NCBI GenBank assembly: GCA_035222895.1
Contig: JAVYIG010000707.1
Coordinates: 1 to 64,000, forward strand
Direction: 5' to 3'
Length of the DNA stretch: 64,000 nt
Source: Strongylocentrotus droebachiensis
Taxonomy: Eukaryota; Echinodermata; Echinoidea; Camarodonta; Strongylocentrotidae
Position numbers and translations under genes: made by a program. The notes below the pieces were generated by a model. The model made no database searches, was not told the origin of the DNA, and saw nothing but the letters and a program-made list of their open reading frames with translations. Shown piece after piece: positions 45,848-56,900 of the stretch. How positions within the stretch are numbered: the stretch's first letter is position 1; every line of letters starts with the position of its first letter.

Positions 45848-46349
45848 TATCTATAGGCTCTGCACAAGCCTGAAGGCTGTATGAATTGTGGTAAAGTGTC
45901 ACGTTAGAGTCTGCGCTTAAAGACTATCCTTGACAGGGAAAAACTGGAGCGCCATCATGCAACCATAATTGTTGTCATTCCGCACCACTCACATTTTCAC
46001 TTTGTTTTTTGAATTTTATCACTTATTGAAAGATCTACGGATATTGATGAATCGCAGCTAGATGACATTGGAGATGAGCTTGAACTCTTTAAACGGAGGA
46101 CGGAATGGTCATCGTTGTAACTTGCAACTTGCAATCGTTTTTTACCCCGAGAATTAAAGCACGGACATTTTGAGGTGTTCGGGTACGATCCAACTTGCCC
46201 GCCTGCTGTGTCGGCCTGGGTAAGGCGGGATTCGCTGTGCAAATATTTCGGGTGCTGCTAGAGCTAGCTGCTTTTCTTTTCATTGCATTTAAATGTTATT
46301 TTGACATCAAATGTGCTAAGCTTGGCTGAGAAGCGAGATATTAGCAAAA

Positions 46350-48155
46350 ATGGACGGATCGAAAAGCACACATTTCGAGTCAGAAGAAGCTGGGGACTTG
46401 CGAAGCAATGCTGCAGATGATTTGCCTTCACCAGAAATTAAAATAAAGGCATTTCGGGTTAAATTCGAAAAGGATCCAGTTGATTGGCCTTCACTGACAG
46501 GGAATGGAACTGGATGTCTTGATGAACAGATTTCTGTGACAGCAATTAAAAAAGAGCCTATGCTTTCCAGCGATGGACTTCATGAACATCATTCAATAAC
46601 CGAGTCTGACACGGCCACGGAGAGGAAATTGAAGGAGTACATTTGTGAATCTTTTGATAAAATTGACAGTCAAATTGATGATGATGGGTGGTTCAGGGAT
46701 GAGCCAGGACAAGACCTGAATGTATGCGGACACTGCGGAGAGAAAGGGCAAGATGGCCCCATTTGCACAACTTCCACCACTTCCAGTTCCACAGGTTCGA
46801 CTACTGCCAGTAAAAGGCCTTTGTCTGATGATATTATGAATCATGTTAAACTTCAAGCCCAAGGAAGTGCAAAGATCCTCAACCTTGGAAATTTTAGACA
46901 TGCTGAAGGTGTGAACAATGGCCAGTGGCTTTATCAGATTAACAAAAAGAGGAAACATGGCATAGATCTACAAGTAGTCACTACTCCCAGCTCAGAGGAA
47001 CCAGGTTTACGTGATTCAAATGTAGCAAGTGATCCAAGTTTGTCGGTTAACAGCATCGACCAGATCGGGAGTATGTCTCCATCTGCACATCCTCAGGAGT
47101 CTGGCAGAGCTGATTCCCTTGGTGGAGATATACATCCAAAGTCTTCAGATGTGAGCAAAAATTTGCCAGACGTTATACCCGACCACGGCGACCAGTCACA
47201 ACAAAAGTATAAATCGATCCTGGAATGGCTGGATCAAGTAGTGAAAATGGCTGATGAAGCAACTCTTGCGCAGACTGGTGTTACTCCCAGTGGATATATA
47301 TTAAAAAGTTTCACGCACAGCCCAACCACAGAAGACATGTTGGTTACCAATCAAGAGAGAGACGATCCAGGTGAAAAGCAAGAGCCAAGACCTTCAAGAA
47401 GAGCACGCATACTTAGGCGTAACCAGCCTAAGGCTAAGCCTAAGCCTAAGCCGACAGTACAACCTGAAAGTAGGACTTTCCTAGCCTTGATTCCGGTAGG
47501 GCCTTCACAACCAACTCCCTCTGTGATCCCGATTCTGGAAACTTTGAAAAGCACGTCAGATGAAAAGAGCGAAACAGATGATTTAGAAGTAGACGAAAAT
47601 AAAAGGGTGACGAGATCACAAGTCAAAGACGAACCACCAAAGCCAAATCAGGCTGAACTGCAGGAGGCTAATGCACAAGGTAAACCTATCTTAAATCCAT
47701 TGTCTCCCGAGCCATCATTCCGCCGTATTGCTCCAAAGCCTAATCCCCCAGACCCCACATTTCCTAAACCTCAATTACCTGCTCCTATTTTCGTGCCTAT
47801 ATTTGAGCTTGTCCCTGTTAAGTTACCCGTGTCCGGGACTCTTCTGGAGAATCCCACTACCCCTACTACTACGGAGAGGCCCTCTAAACCAAAGACTTCT
47901 TCAGCCCGACGGAAGCAGGTTGTGCAGACGAGAGGAGTGAAGTGGCGACAGGAAGAAAGCGAGATGCTGATTCATGAATCACAGGAGGAGGATGAGGATG
48001 AAGAAGAACAGGACCAAGAAGAAGTTGTACATTTGATATCAGATGATGAAGAGGAAGAAGTGTGGGAAGTTGTAAAAATGGAGTTTGATACAGATACAGA
48101 CAAGACGACAACGATATTAAAAACTGCACATTTGGAGTTTGCAGAGAGCTGTTAA
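46350..48155 (+). CDS. Single-exon 601-residue protein, unrecognised, SUMO-motif rich
   Basis: One uninterrupted frame of 601 codons; ATG in good context (GCAAAAATGG). I do not recognise a family. The protein is mostly low-complexity and probably disordered: acidic N-terminus, S/T run (140-153), basic KKRK at 199-202, RRARILRR and a KAKPKPKP repeat at 350-368, a proline-rich region (446-490), and an acidic end (EEDEDEEEQDQEE, 546-558). Four sumoylation consensus sites (hydrophobic-K-x-E) are visible: VKFE 37-40, IKKE 66-69, VKDE 425-428, VKME 575-578. VVHLISDDEEEE at 559-570 has the form of a SUMO-interacting motif. A CGHC pair (126-129) plus C139 could be half a zinc site. The codon use and length argue for a real gene. 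A nuclear, chromatin- or SUMO-linked role is an inference. The sequence from the stop codon onward is shared with 32459-32570. Confidence 0.7.
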   Translation: MDGSKSTHFESEEAGDLRSNAADDLPSPEIKIKAFRVKFEKDPVDWPSLTGNGTGCLDEQISVTAIKKEPMLSSDGLHEHHSITESDTATERKLKEYICESFDKIDSQIDDDGWFRDEPGQDLNVCGHCGEKGQDGPICTTSTTSSSTGSTTASKRPLSDDIMNHVKLQAQGSAKILNLGNFRHAEGVNNGQWLYQINKKRKHGIDLQVVTTPSSEEPGLRDSNVASDPSLSVNSIDQIGSMSPSAHPQESGRADSLGGDIHPKSSDVSKNLPDVIPDHGDQSQQKYKSILEWLDQVVKMADEATLAQTGVTPSGYILKSFTHSPTTEDMLVTNQERDDPGEKQEPRPSRRARILRRNQPKAKPKPKPTVQPESRTFLALIPVGPSQPTPSVIPILETLKSTSDEKSETDDLEVDENKRVTRSQVKDEPPKPNQAELQEANAQGKPILNPLSPEPSFRRIAPKPNPPDPTFPKPQLPAPIFVPIFELVPVKLPVSGTLLENPTTPTTTERPSKPKTSSARRKQVVQTRGVKWRQEESEMLIHESQEEDEDEEEQDQEEVVHLISDDEEEEVWEVVKMEFDTDTDKTTTILKTAHLEFAESC

Positions 48156-49115
48156 CTCCTCTGACAGACACTAAAATAGCAAATACCGTACATTGATAAT
48201 TGATATATTATTGTTATCTATGGCTTATAAGCTTTCGGTTGATATATGATTGTGTTTTTGGCTTTCTTCCAGAAGCTTTGGTATTCAAGGTATCTATTTC
48301 ATTTTCCCTTCCTACAGCCTCTTTTAGGCTAACTTTAAACATATTGGGCATTGTTGGGTTTAGAGTTACTTTAACTCCAGGAAAATGGTTGGTGTTCGAA
48401 AAGGACCGCAATCCCTGCATGACATGAATTTAGTATTCACCCACTCAAATGGCCCACTCAATTTTTTTGAGTAAATACTAAATAGTATAATTTTGTCTTT
48501 CTTTTTATGTGTCTGAATGCTTTGTTGTTGTTTGTATATAATTATTTTGTTTTGTTCTATTATGTATCAATGTACATGAACAACATACATATTGTTTGTT
48601 CTATTCTGTTTTATTCGATATGTTTCGTTTTATTTTCATTTTAATTCTCTTCCTTTAAAGCACAATCCTGCCACTTTGTGATAATTTGATTTATTCATTG
48701 ATTTCATTCATGATATAGATGTCCCAGGGAGTTAGAATGGAGCTCCCTGGATGTATATAGTTGTTTTTTGTGTATACCAGTCTTGCTCTTAGATGTCACT
48801 CAATGCATTACTAATGTGAGGTTTTTGTTTGTTTTGAACAATCTAACAATCACTGCCCAAATTAAGTAAAGCGCATGCTGTATGCAGTATCCATTAAAAT
48901 GTAACTCAATTTGCATTTTTACTGTGGTCTAATACGTACTTCAAGTATTTTTGTTCCAAACTTTTTTAAGGTTATTTCTCCAACACTCAGAATTGTAAAG
49001 ACCAATTGATGCAGTTATACACATTTCAAATCAAAAGTGAAGAATTGAAAAGAGAAAAGCTACTTTTGCACTGACTTGCCTCTACTTACACAGTAGGTGT
49101 ATACATTCTGGTTGG

Positions 49116-49325
49116 TTGTTTGGTTTTACCTGACTGCTAAGAGAGCATGTGTGTGCTTGTATTAAGTCAGCAACCAGGGGACCTACGGCTGTAAGTTCTC
49201 TTCAAGGGACTGGGTAATGAGGACAAATGCCTTACAAAAGGGCACTAGTGCATCAACTTGTTTTTTAACCCAGGACCCTTCGGTTGCGAGACTACTTCTC
49301 TACTACTGAGCCATCATGCCTCTGT
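49116..49325 (-). mobile_element. tRNA-derived SINE, family 2, copy 1
   Basis: On the minus strand: GAGGCATGATGGCTCAGTAG, box B-like GGGTCCTGGGTTAAA region, CACTAGTGCCCTTTTGTAAG, GGACCGTAGGT-like body and the end TTAGCAGTCAGGTAAAACCA. Matches 56399-56616. Confidence 0.75.
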
Positions 49326-51274
49326 AGTCTGTACTTACTGAGCCATCACGCCTCTGTCTGTGCAGAAGGTTTTAGTTGTTTACATTGTTATGCATATATT
49401 GATTGTGCTCACATTTCTTTCTAGCAATGAGCTACGTAAGATAAATAATATGTGAACAATTATCAGTTTGTAACATAACCTGTGCATGTGTGCTCACTAT
49501 ATATTTTATTTATTTTACTAATAAATCGAAGGCTTTTCTATATTTGACTTTATTTTTTATATTTCTTGTAAATGGAGTCAACTTTCCTTGCCATGTTTTT
49601 TGCTACAGAACAAGGTTCAGTCACACTCCAGCTCTGAAATTATAGTGGATTTTTAAAACTGCAAATTTGAAATTTGAGAGGGGGTGAATCGAATAACGTC
49701 GGAGAGAAACAGGTTGAATAGGAAAAAAGAGATGGAAATAGAGAGAGGGGATAGATAGAGGTGGATAGTAAAGATAGTAAAGAGATGAGAGAGGGGGAGG
49801 GAGAAAGAGAGAGGGATAGATCTCATAAAGAGAGTATTTTTAGAGAGATCTACAGAGAGTGAGAGAGAGAGATGATGATAGAGAAGCAACTTTGAAATGT
49901 AACATTTCATAGAGAAAACACAAGTAGAGACACCACATTTTCTATACTATACCACAAACTGTCTGCTTATCCTCCCTCTCTCTCACTTCATCTCTTCCAC
50001 CCCCCCCCCCCCCCCCACCCACATCTCTCTCTCCTATTGTATTTACTCTGTCCATCTTTTATCTATCTCTGCTTTATTCATTTTCTCTGTATCCCATACA
50101 TTCTCCCCTCTTTTATTGTCTTCTTTTTTTGCCAGAAAATCACCCCAATAAAGACAATACAACTCTGTGTTACACTGTGATGAGGACTGTTACATTTTTA
50201 GCCAAAGCAACAAGGGGCCAAACACAGGACTTTTCATACACATCAAGAACCCCCTCACTGAACAGAATAAAGTCTAGAAACAGAAACAAAATGGATCTAC
50301 AGTAGATATTGGATATGCTTGAGGCGTTTTTAATTTCCGACATGCTTGAGACAAGAAAAAGTTTTACCATAATAAATATTAACTTTCTAACATTCAAGCA
50401 AAACAAATGAAAAGGAATTATTAATAATAAAACAGATGGATTGTGTGTTTAGGCACCATAAAGTTGTTGGAATTTTTCTTTTTAAGGAATTGGATGTAAC
50501 AAATACCAGTAAAAGGACCAACGTATCGATTTATTTATGATTAATTCCCTCGTAAGCACAAAAAGAGTAATCAAAATATACAATAAATACACATTCAATA
50601 CAAATCTGTTAGAATTGTGACCCCATGATATATGAACACTCTACCAGACACTGCGGGCATCCGTTAAAAATTAGGCTCTACCTAAATACCCGCTATGGTC
50701 TCTGGTTAAAAAACATGAATCTTCATCCCTTCTTTCATACGCAAGTCATCATGAGCTGCGAACAAATGTATTAGCACATTGAATTTGACACCTTAATTAC
50801 GCATTATATTGGTTTAACCTTGCAATGTCACAATGCTTATCAGAAAGTATTCTGTCTTAAAGTCAGCTTGCTTAAGTAAAATGCTCAGATGTTATCTGAA
50901 TACGATTAAGACATACACTTAGCAAAGCAAAATACTAAGGAACATACCGACTTAATACACGTTCTGAATTTAATATGGCCCCAGAGCCCAGATTATTTAC
51001 AGAATATTCATTCAGCCCCCATCCCCCCCCCAGAACAGAATATATCTGAATGTATCTCATAGTTATGCATAAACGTAGGAAGGTAACATAACATTAATCG
51101 TTGATAAAGGCACAGTCAAACAGAATAAAGAATAAAAACATACAGTTAACAACTGAAATAGTCATACCCCTTATTATTTGTTTTTGGTTTTCATAACTCA
51201 AGAATCAAAGGTGGACTGGTTGATTTGGGCCTTTGTTGAATACCGGTACTTTTAAATGTACCGGTAAGCTTTAA

Positions 51275-51457
51275 AGCCCATCAATACTAGTGTACAGAAG
51301 GAATTTAGACCACCCTGCAAGGTCACTGGACAGGTGGTTATCTCATCAGCTCTTAGTCAACATAAGAAAAAGAGGATCATGGGGGACCAATGGTCACCGA
51401 TTATGCATTGTTTGTTATATAGAGGGCGCAAGTAGCTATAAGTAGTGCAGTAGGGCT
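51275..51457 (+). mobile_element. TTAA-flanked MITE, TATAGAGGG-core family, copy 3
   Basis: TTAA-AGCCCATCAATACT ... TGCAGTAGGGCT-TTAA with ACATAAGAAAAAGAGGATCA and TATATAGAGGGCGCAAGTAG. Confidence 0.85.
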
Positions 51458-51645
51458 TTAAACTGTCACATTTGCAAGAAACAGAAATCAGGACAAATCA
51501 ACATTGCCTGTACTTTTAGAAATTAAAAACTCTGTAAGGGTATGAATAATTCAGTAGTAAGTTGTACACGTATCACAGCAATTGTAATTTTTACATATAT
51601 CATCTGTTTGGAAGCAAACAGGTGTTATCTCATGCACAGAGTTAA

Positions 51646-51901
51646 AGGGGGCGTAGCATGAAGAGACTACATGTCTTTCCTGTGGCCTGACTCGGGCCAA
51701 ACGGGTATAGTACGACTACAGATGACTCGACCGCAATATTCACATACGGTACGCGAAATCGAAGCGAAAGGAGAAGTTTGGTTTGTTTCGTGAACACTAT
51801 AGCGCGTGCTGACCGATAATCAAGTCCATTTGTTTACATGCAATTGTCCAAAAGAAGTCGTAGATGGCGTTAACCAGTATCTGTCATACTACACACCCCC
51901 T
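51646..51901. mobile_element. piggyBac-type MITE, AGGGGGYGTAGC ends, copy 2
   Basis: TTAA-AGGGGGCGTAGCATGA at left; CATACTACACACCCCCT-TTAA at right. Inverted relative to copy 1; contains GTGGCCTGACTCGGGCC and CGTAGATGGCGTTAACC. Intact TTAA on both sides. Confidence 0.92.
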
Positions 51902-53967
51902 TTAACATGCTTGTGGCTCCAAACAGACGATGTGAAAGATAGATCAAGAACAAGGGAAAACTCCCAACAAAAGAACATGAACAGGAATGATATGGTATGA
52001 ACAATTAATTCAAGAACATTGGGACAGCAGTAGAAGGCATGTGAAATTTTGGTAGCACAAAGACAATGGAATAATTTAATTTGAAGAGGTGGATTTTCAG
52101 ATTGCAAAGATTTAAGACTTCAAAGTAAACACGTTTAAAAGTAAAAGCGCAACCCATTCAGTATTTTAAAATTAAAATTAAAATGACTAGACAATATTCA
52201 TCACTTTTATCTATAACTCATAACAGTAACATAATAAAAACAAAAATATATCCCAATAACCCAATCAGCAGAAATGTATTGAAATTAGCAACAGAAAGAA
52301 TGAGGGTTATTTCAAGGCCTTTAATCTCTTATATCAAATCTTTCGCAACTACCGTTTCTCAAACCTAATGAGTGATTGCCTTCCTATAGATGGGGTCAGA
52401 TTAAATATTATAGAAAATAATTTAAATTGATTTTGATTAAGGTCCTTATTTGTTAAATCCAAGATATTTTGTCCTATTGAACCACTACACCTTGACAGAA
52501 ATGAGTAAAGTTACTGGTCAACCCTCAAACGTTGTTTACAATGCACACTTAGATGCTGCAACATGGGGCAAGGCTCTGGCAAGTAATTCCAGGATTCAGC
52601 AAAAAAACTCAAAATTCCATGAATAAACTAATCTTGGAGTCCATGACCAACACTCACTATTTCCAGTCACCCAAGCCCCAAATCTATCTACACTCACAAA
52701 CCATAATCAACCAAAATTACCCCTCATAGTAAAAGATAAAGTGTGTGTGTTTATTGGCAGAGTTTATGATAGAAGCAGGTGCATGTAAAGCAACCAATAG
52801 CTAATGCTGTGGCATTCTAGTATAATAAGCAATTTTCATAATGGAGTCAAATTTAATGCATATATGTCTTGAGGAAGTGACTTGTTATGAATTTTCACCT
52901 GTTACAAATGACTGTATTTAAATAGTCAGAATGCAAATTGCATACATTACGTGTTGAAAGGTCAGGCAAGGCATAAAGTTTGTCCAAGCTAGGAACAACT
53001 AATGATTACAGGTCGCACCTCACTATTCAAATACAATGATTTGTATTAAACTGGTGAATGATATTAGTGTGTTAGGCTTTACCTCTGTCAATGCTTGATT
53101 TAATAAAGAACGTGGAATGTTTTGCCTTTATGTCAGGGAGCCATGTCTTCTCAAAGACTCAAACTGTTAAGGGACAGGAAGATTTTTAATTTGCATAGTC
53201 GTGTGTTTGAGAAAAACACCTTAACATTGAAAACTCTTTTTTTCTTAATTATGTTGAGGAAGAATGCTGATATGCTTTGATATCTCTGTCTACTTTAAGG
53301 AGAAAGAGAGGAGGAAGAAAAAGGGGGAGACAGGAGGACTTCAATACATCTTATTTTCCTCTCTTTAGACATACACAATAGTGGATAATTTTTGCTACGA
53401 TTCCCAGCGAAGTCATCCCCTAATTCTTGTTGTCATATATCCCAATTTCAACAGGAAGCGATGGGAACATTGGAGCAACAAACCAATGTTATACTTTCAA
53501 CAACAACAAATTTGTTTAGGAGGAATGCAAATATGATTTGATAGCTGATACATTTACTATAAGGAGAAAGAGGGGGGAAGGAGAAGTACAAGATATGTTT
53601 CTTATCGAGCCTCTAATGACATTGGGAGTACATGCAATCATTTTAAAAAGTCACTGGTTTCTAACAATAAAAACCCTCTTCAACCTCGAAAGCATCACTG
53701 TACTCTCTCAATCAAAGGAGGTATTGAATTTAACAAAAATCATTAAAAAAGTCCGCGCACAAAAGAACTACGCCAATTACCAAGACAGCCCATATAGTTT
53801 GCTCCATCGCAGATTGCAGAAGTTGTGAATGATAAAAATAAAGGTGAGAAGATAAGACTAAAACCGCTAACATCAAAGAAAAGGGACGTCCTCGGGACGA
53901 TTATCCGGCGTTGTGTCGTCCGGAATCTGTCGTTGTGTAGCTTTTTTCCCCCCGAGACAAGAGCAGC

Positions 53968-56900
53968 TCATTTAACCTTCTTTGCCTCTGTGCCTTTGTT
54001 GCTGTCTTTCTCTTTTGAAATCTCTTCTTCCTTTGGGGTGGGATTGTCCTCGTATCTGCAAGAGAATGATTATTTTATTAATAGTTATAATAATAGCTAC
54101 ATTGATATTGCGCATAATATGACTGTGGGGAGGAACGGAGGATGATAAAACCTTTTATTCTGCCCCCTCCTCCCAAAACCCTGTACCTCCCCCCCCCCCC
54201 CCCCCCCATCCCCAAAGACCAAGAGGGTTTCAGCGCCAAGGTTAAACCCTGCGACCTCCACTGGACCAGGCTGGAGTAGTAACTCAAGAAATGGAAATTC
54301 ATGTGCATTTAAAGATAAAGTTGAGTTCTGGTCATACGATTGCTTCGTGAAAGAAACATTGTGGAATCGATCAGAAAAGGTTGATCATCTAGCATAAAAG
54401 TATTGGTGTGTACTGCAAGGTTCTGAAATCATCAAAATGATAAGAAATTTGGCCCAGTCTTGGTAAAGTTACAAGCACTGTACACAGAAAGACGTATATG
54501 GGACTACACGAACATGTCGCATAAAAATCTGTCCCAATTTGTATGTTACATGCCATATTTAGAATATTAAGGCATTTGAAGAGTCATGCTTTTCAGGGAA
54601 CATATTTTAGCTGATGTTCTTCCACACTTGCATAATACAATGATAGCGCTCACAAATTATTTTCACCTCTTCCCAGAGCTCAACCGCAAAGCTAATGACT
54701 TACTTGAAGATATCCTTGATGTCGCCTTTGATGAGAGCTACAAGGAGAGGCAAGCCAATACAGGCAGGTACAAGGTAGAGAAGGGCGGGTTGGGCGTGCT
54801 TGAAGCAGTGCATGACGGCTATCGTAGCCACGAGTCCTAGGAGATAGGCTGTTAAACCAGAATTGAAGTAGGTTCGGGAACCTTTACTCCGGCTGAGGGG
54901 GGAAAGGGAGATGAGAAGAATAACATGGTTAGCAAAGTCAAGTTGGTATCAATGTGCAGCAGACAGTCGATACAGATTCAAGAAAAACAAAATCACCACC
55001 ATCATCATCATCCTCACCAACATGCTGATACCTGAAGTCCTTTGAAAGCACAATATGCACTCTACTGAAATGGCATATTATCATCATCAGCACCTCTACC
55101 ACCCTCATTGTCACTCACAGTACTACCACTACCAACATCACTACCACAAACATCATCATCATGACAACTTCCTCCTCCTCCTCAACAGCATATTTTCATC
55201 ATCATCACCACCACTTCCACCCCCCCCCCCTCAATGTCACTCACACTACTACCACTACCATCATCACCACCACAATGTTCTTCCCCCCCCCCCCCCCCAA
55301 GTCTCTCCCTCCTCTTTCTTTCTCTCCTCCCTCCTCCTCCTCTCTCTCTCCTCCTCCTAAAGTGCTATATGCACTCTACAAAATCAGCATATTTTCATCA
55401 TCATCACCCCCACAATCTCCCCCCCCCCCCTCCCCCCCCCCCCCCCCCCTCCCTCCCTCTCTCTCTCTCTCTCTCTCCCTCTCTCCTCCTTCCCTCTCTC
55501 CTCCTCCTTATCCTCCTCCTCACTATCATACTAACCTGACATCAAAGCGAAGCAGGAGAGCAATGAAGATTCCTGGAATGACAATATCCCCCAGACCAAG
55601 CATCGCAAAGTTGTTTGCCTCTAGCCCCCTCTCTAGGATGTCTTGTGGGAAGACCACTGAAATGAAATCAAAGATATGATCACCAGTCTTCAGTTTACAG
55701 TAGGGCCAGTCCATGGTATTTTGGTCTCAGTATATGCATACGATTACAACACCGAAGAGTATATGAAATTAAAAGCCCTATTAAAGCTTAGATCATGCTA
55801 AAATTTTGTCAGTTTCCATAATTCTTGGTAAGGGTATGAATAGTTTACTGTACAACATCAAAATTTGGGTTGTTAAAACAACCAAAAGCAGTACACTCTT
55901 TCACCCATAATCATTAAGATGTATATTATTATTGGGGATGGGGGGTGACTATAAGTTTTAAAGACACATTACTTATATTAAAGTTTACTGATCCTCCCAC
56001 AATTCACTTCCCCCGTTCATTCCAAGATTCCCAACACAACTGAATAAATGAGACAACACATCCACGAATTCCCCCCCCCCCCCTTCCTCCCCTCCCATCA
56101 ACATCTCCCGGAGATAACAGGACTACTCACATTTGATGGGAGCCTCGAAAGACTTGGCAACCGTTACCATGACGTTGGTGGCAAACACCCAGAAGATATC
56201 GTAGATGAAGAGCCCACCTAATAGTATAATCCCAGTCACGATTGTGTTAAGCTGAAGGAACTCCACGCCATTCAAGGCAAACGCTAGTCCAAATATGTTG
56301 TTGGCAACCCAGTGCTATTGGGGGAGGGATGAAAAAAAATATATATATATGTACAGAGAGAGGCAGTAAATTTATGTACATCAATGTTTTAGTTCATGAT
56401 GGAGGCGCAATAGCTCAGTTGGTAGAGCAGTGGTCTCGTAATCCGGCGACCTGGGTTCGTAACCGAGTTGATTCGCTAGTGCCCTTTGGTAAGGCATTGA
56501 TCCTCATTACCTGGTCCCTCTGAGAGGACCTAAGGCCGTCGGTCCTCTGGTTGCTTACTTACAAGCATTTATGCTTCTTAGCAGTCAGGTAAAATAACCA
56601 CTACTACTACTTCTCATGAGTTACAGAAAACAAATCAAATTCATAATATTGATTTCTACTTGGAGTATGTTTCTTCTCACTAAAGTCAAAACTATTATGG
56701 GAATCAGAAATATACTGGTGGTGACAATGCTATGGAATTCCTCTGAAATAACTCCTCTATTATGACATCTGTAATTCTATACATATTATACAGTTTAGAA
56801 ATGCCAAAGTATAAATAAAATCCTCATTGTTCTTTTAAGGAGAATCCTCTTCAATTCTCCTGTCAATAAACATTGACCAGTTTTCTTAGAATTTCAAAGG

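Larger units (their letters stand above)
48156..53967. other. Long intergenic region between the 601-codon gene and HM13
   Basis: Holds the shared 3' segment (to 48250), a SINE (49116-49325), a GA-rich tract (about 49730-49875), poly-C (49999-50016), two TTAA MITEs (51275 and 51646) and an imperfect direct duplication of about 80 bases (53256-53340 and 53515-53600). Open frames here lack domains. Confidence 0.5.

Noticed and set aside
47351-48171. Antisense frames within the 601-codon gene
   Set aside because: Leucine/serine-rich shadows of an acidic, K/P-rich frame; no start context or domain.
54586-54840. 84-codon plus-strand frame (LLEDILDVAFDES...)
   Set aside because: Half is the R3 repeat and half is antisense to HM13 exon 8.
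55161-55679. 172-codon frame rich in P, S and H
   Set aside because: It is CAT/CCT/CT microsatellite read through; it overlaps real HM13 exon 7 on the other strand.
56402-56470. Functional tRNA gene
   Set aside because: Boxes A and B are present but the acceptor stem and T arm do not pair properly and a SINE body and tail follow.
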